DNA of 9,343 nt from Planctomycetaceae bacterium. Its GTDB lineage: Bacteria > Planctomycetota > Planctomycetia > Planctomycetales > Planctomycetaceae. A model generated the notes under the pieces. It was not told where the DNA came from, did no database searches, and saw only the letters and a list, made by a program, of their open reading frames with translations. Location: NCBI GenBank assembly GCA_029259875.1, contig JAJDEK010000299.1, forward strand, positions 1 to 9,343, read 5' to 3'. A program made the translations under genes and the position numbers. Of this stretch, positions 8,801 through 9,343 are shown piece by piece; position 1 is the stretch's first letter, and every line of letters starts with the position of its first letter.

Positions 8801-9334
8801 TCCTTTCTCAGAAAGCAGCAGGGCATAGCTTCCATTTCCAGTTCCGCGCAAAAAGACTTTAGGCTTCGTAGAGCTAACCTTTCCAATCGCGGCTTTACCA
8901 AAACGTAGTGGAACTTCTACCCAAGGATCTCCCATCACCTGAACCGTCAAGTCACACTTAATACGGACCACATTTTCTTCAATCGTCCCTGTATAAGAAG
9001 AACTAGTCACGACAGCTTTAACTGGAAAGTTGATGCCACCTTCAGTACCGATGCCTGCTGACTGAGACCAGAGTTTTAAATACTCCAGATACGGCATGAA
9101 AATGGTCGCTTCAGACTTATTGAAGACCTTCTTGATATTTTTAAAGGGGATATATATCAGACGATCCCATTCATCTTCCTTTTCTTCCTTTTCGAGTGCC
9201 TTATCCTTCTGATCTACAGCAGGTTTGCTCGCATCAACTGGTGGCTGAGCAAACGTGAATTCGGGTAATCCAAATAAGGTATAGGTCACGAACAAAAAAA
9301 GGAAAAAACGAGGTGTCAATCTTAGATATCGCAT
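5825..9334 (-). CDS. Large exported membrane-anchored beta-rich protein of unknown function (copy P1)
   Basis: I do not recognise a named family, and no catalytic motif is visible. The protein has about 1169 residues from the ATG at 9334. It opens with a clear signal peptide (MRYLRLTPRFF, hydrophobic core about 10-21, likely cut after FA29 before Gln30). A charged Lys/Glu linker (43-57) and an IYIP motif (60-63) follow, with P81-x3-Y85 and Trp89. Residues about 100-1040 look like successive beta-sandwich modules; typical turns are VPEK (Pro485), VPEA (Pro655) and LPEG (Pro880). Residues 723-735 are an acidic then Lys-rich insert. Three membrane helices (about 1048-1068, 1076-1092, 1101-1121) are followed by RLRS and a tail of about 40 residues containing PPPG, presumably cytoplasmic. 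The stop is TAG. An in-frame GTG at 9343, on the window edge, is an alternative start adding three residues; the ATG is preferred because it gives a compact signal peptide. The gene is colinear with both parts of the next gene. Being exported and anchored is well supported; function is unknown. Confidence 0.9.
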   Translation of the reverse strand: MRYLRLTPRFFLFLFVTYTLFGLPEFTFAQPPVDASKPAVDQKDKALEKEEKEDEWDRLIYIPFKNIKKVFNKSEATIFMPYLEYLKLWSQSAGIGTEGGINFPVKAVVTSSSYTGTIEENVVRIKCDLTVQVMGDPWVEVPLRFGKAAIGKVSSTKPKVFLRGTGNGSYALLLSEKGEHQVQIELLTRVKNSPEGHSFQFECPTVGITTLELKIPEADQTVKITPQLVRLPIDSPKDATLVKSTLGATNQITVLWYPRESTKPEMDLLASVENSTLVSIRDGLVHTQALLKYEVLRGDMQSARIAVPLKDRILDLSSSNTKIKSWKIEKTADKQIILVEFLNKLQNGALIQVHTEKEIPEEPFNILGLSETATSGIHALDVIRESGQIAIVPGESMTFSVTNTEGVTRSEVASVPKSIQRPNAVYYRFFNPSAKLQISIQPLEPRIFVNQLTECIFGEDEIRVKAQLDYDIQRAGIFSFQLKVPEKLVIDSVNVAGLKEYDFDKKTRQLTVSLLQKYQGKLKLQIRAHQNFDKGAQESKVNIPLLEPTNVERETGQVAIYAPESMELIISNPDVVGAQPATNSSPRVAKASLASVWDYNRRPVVIPVKIRIKPTRLVADVATSVEVKEQIAEVLSRIDYQVQYAGVDTFRFAVPEAIADLIQIRSLSPAPAPSIKQKIRTEKAVEGWVIWTVTTQRNVQGPYALEVRYDITPGMLTSAAKPDDEEDKADKKKKEAPKTETGDMLLEKIALRPVKVLGLEKTEANQRSRNVPLSRIYGEIAVRKSRTLSVSTSKLEEQLDPIDIRELKLLPKEGFLAFRYFSQPVSLELVSTRHKIQEVVETIIMKSLVEVVVTKEGRSTYRCRYLMKSSERQQLKVALPEGMEPLSVTVAGQPVPLEKDEQSQSDEGWSTFFINVARDQSSDQSFLISLLFTKSVPRITESPGGNLKLPLPRFGGITGENVVVQQLKTAIWVPEQYALVGVADDFEPDYQPFMSGIIPRRGGVKVSGEYFDSWIGASAGSLVDFPTEGRVFSYTRLGDSPEISVSWWKLSFYTWILSVSLILIAWVMRNKTWETKLALLILLIFILAIYSLTDADKVLNGVYAARFGIVAMLSLWLLYAFSRLRSGKGLSTHTIANQDSKFDGSSHSAAVIPPPGIFDEFMQNQSDKR
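9248..9334 (-). other. Signal peptide of P1
   Basis: Residues 1-29 show the three classic parts: a basic start (Arg2, Arg5, Arg9), a Phe/Leu-rich core, and a polar end with F-T-F-A before Gln30. Cleavage by signal peptidase I between Ala29 and Gln30 is inferred. It supports the ATG at 9334 as the start and places the mature protein outside the cytoplasmic membrane, held by its C-terminal helices. Confidence 0.8.
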
Positions 9335-9343
9335 ACTACCCAC

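Overview
The window is almost entirely coding on the minus strand. It holds two very large, adjacent envelope-protein genes pointing the same way, separated by 86 bp. The upstream gene (bases 9334 to 5825) encodes a complete protein of about 1169 residues, unless its start lies beyond the right edge. The downstream gene starts at 5738 (or 5726). Its frame stays open for 1912 codons to base 1 and leaves the window unfinished. I saw no RNA gene, mobile element, CRISPR array or convincing terminator.

Both proteins are exported, beta-rich and membrane-anchored, with no enzyme motif I can recognise. Lining them up by eye shows that they are paralogues. The downstream gene is a head-to-tail fusion of two copies of the same architecture, so the window holds three copies: P1 (upstream gene), P2a (first part of the downstream gene) and P2b (its second part, cut by the window edge). 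Each copy begins with a hydrophobic export segment ending in Ala-Gln. P1 and P2a then have an IYIP...P-x3-Y motif; P2b has a weaker version. A chain of beta-sandwich-like modules follows, each marked by an 'LP(E/D)' turn. P1 and P2a end in three membrane helices followed by RLRS. Landmark spacing is nearly the same in all three copies.

The fusion joins the C-terminal membrane bundle of P2a to the export signal of P2b after only about a dozen residues. The predicted topology puts both large beta regions on the outer side of the cytoplasmic membrane. P2a also carries roughly 210 residues that P1 lacks, comprising a membrane hairpin and a Gly-rich linker.

The organism is probably a planctomycete (Planctomycetota), perhaps of the Gimesia/Planctomyces type. 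This is inferred from giant exported proteins of unknown function, weak Shine-Dalgarno signals and moderate GC by eye. No marker gene in the window proves it. Same-strand packing without a visible terminator suggests co-transcription. A plausible but untested reading is that the copies work together as a hetero-oligomeric envelope assembly.
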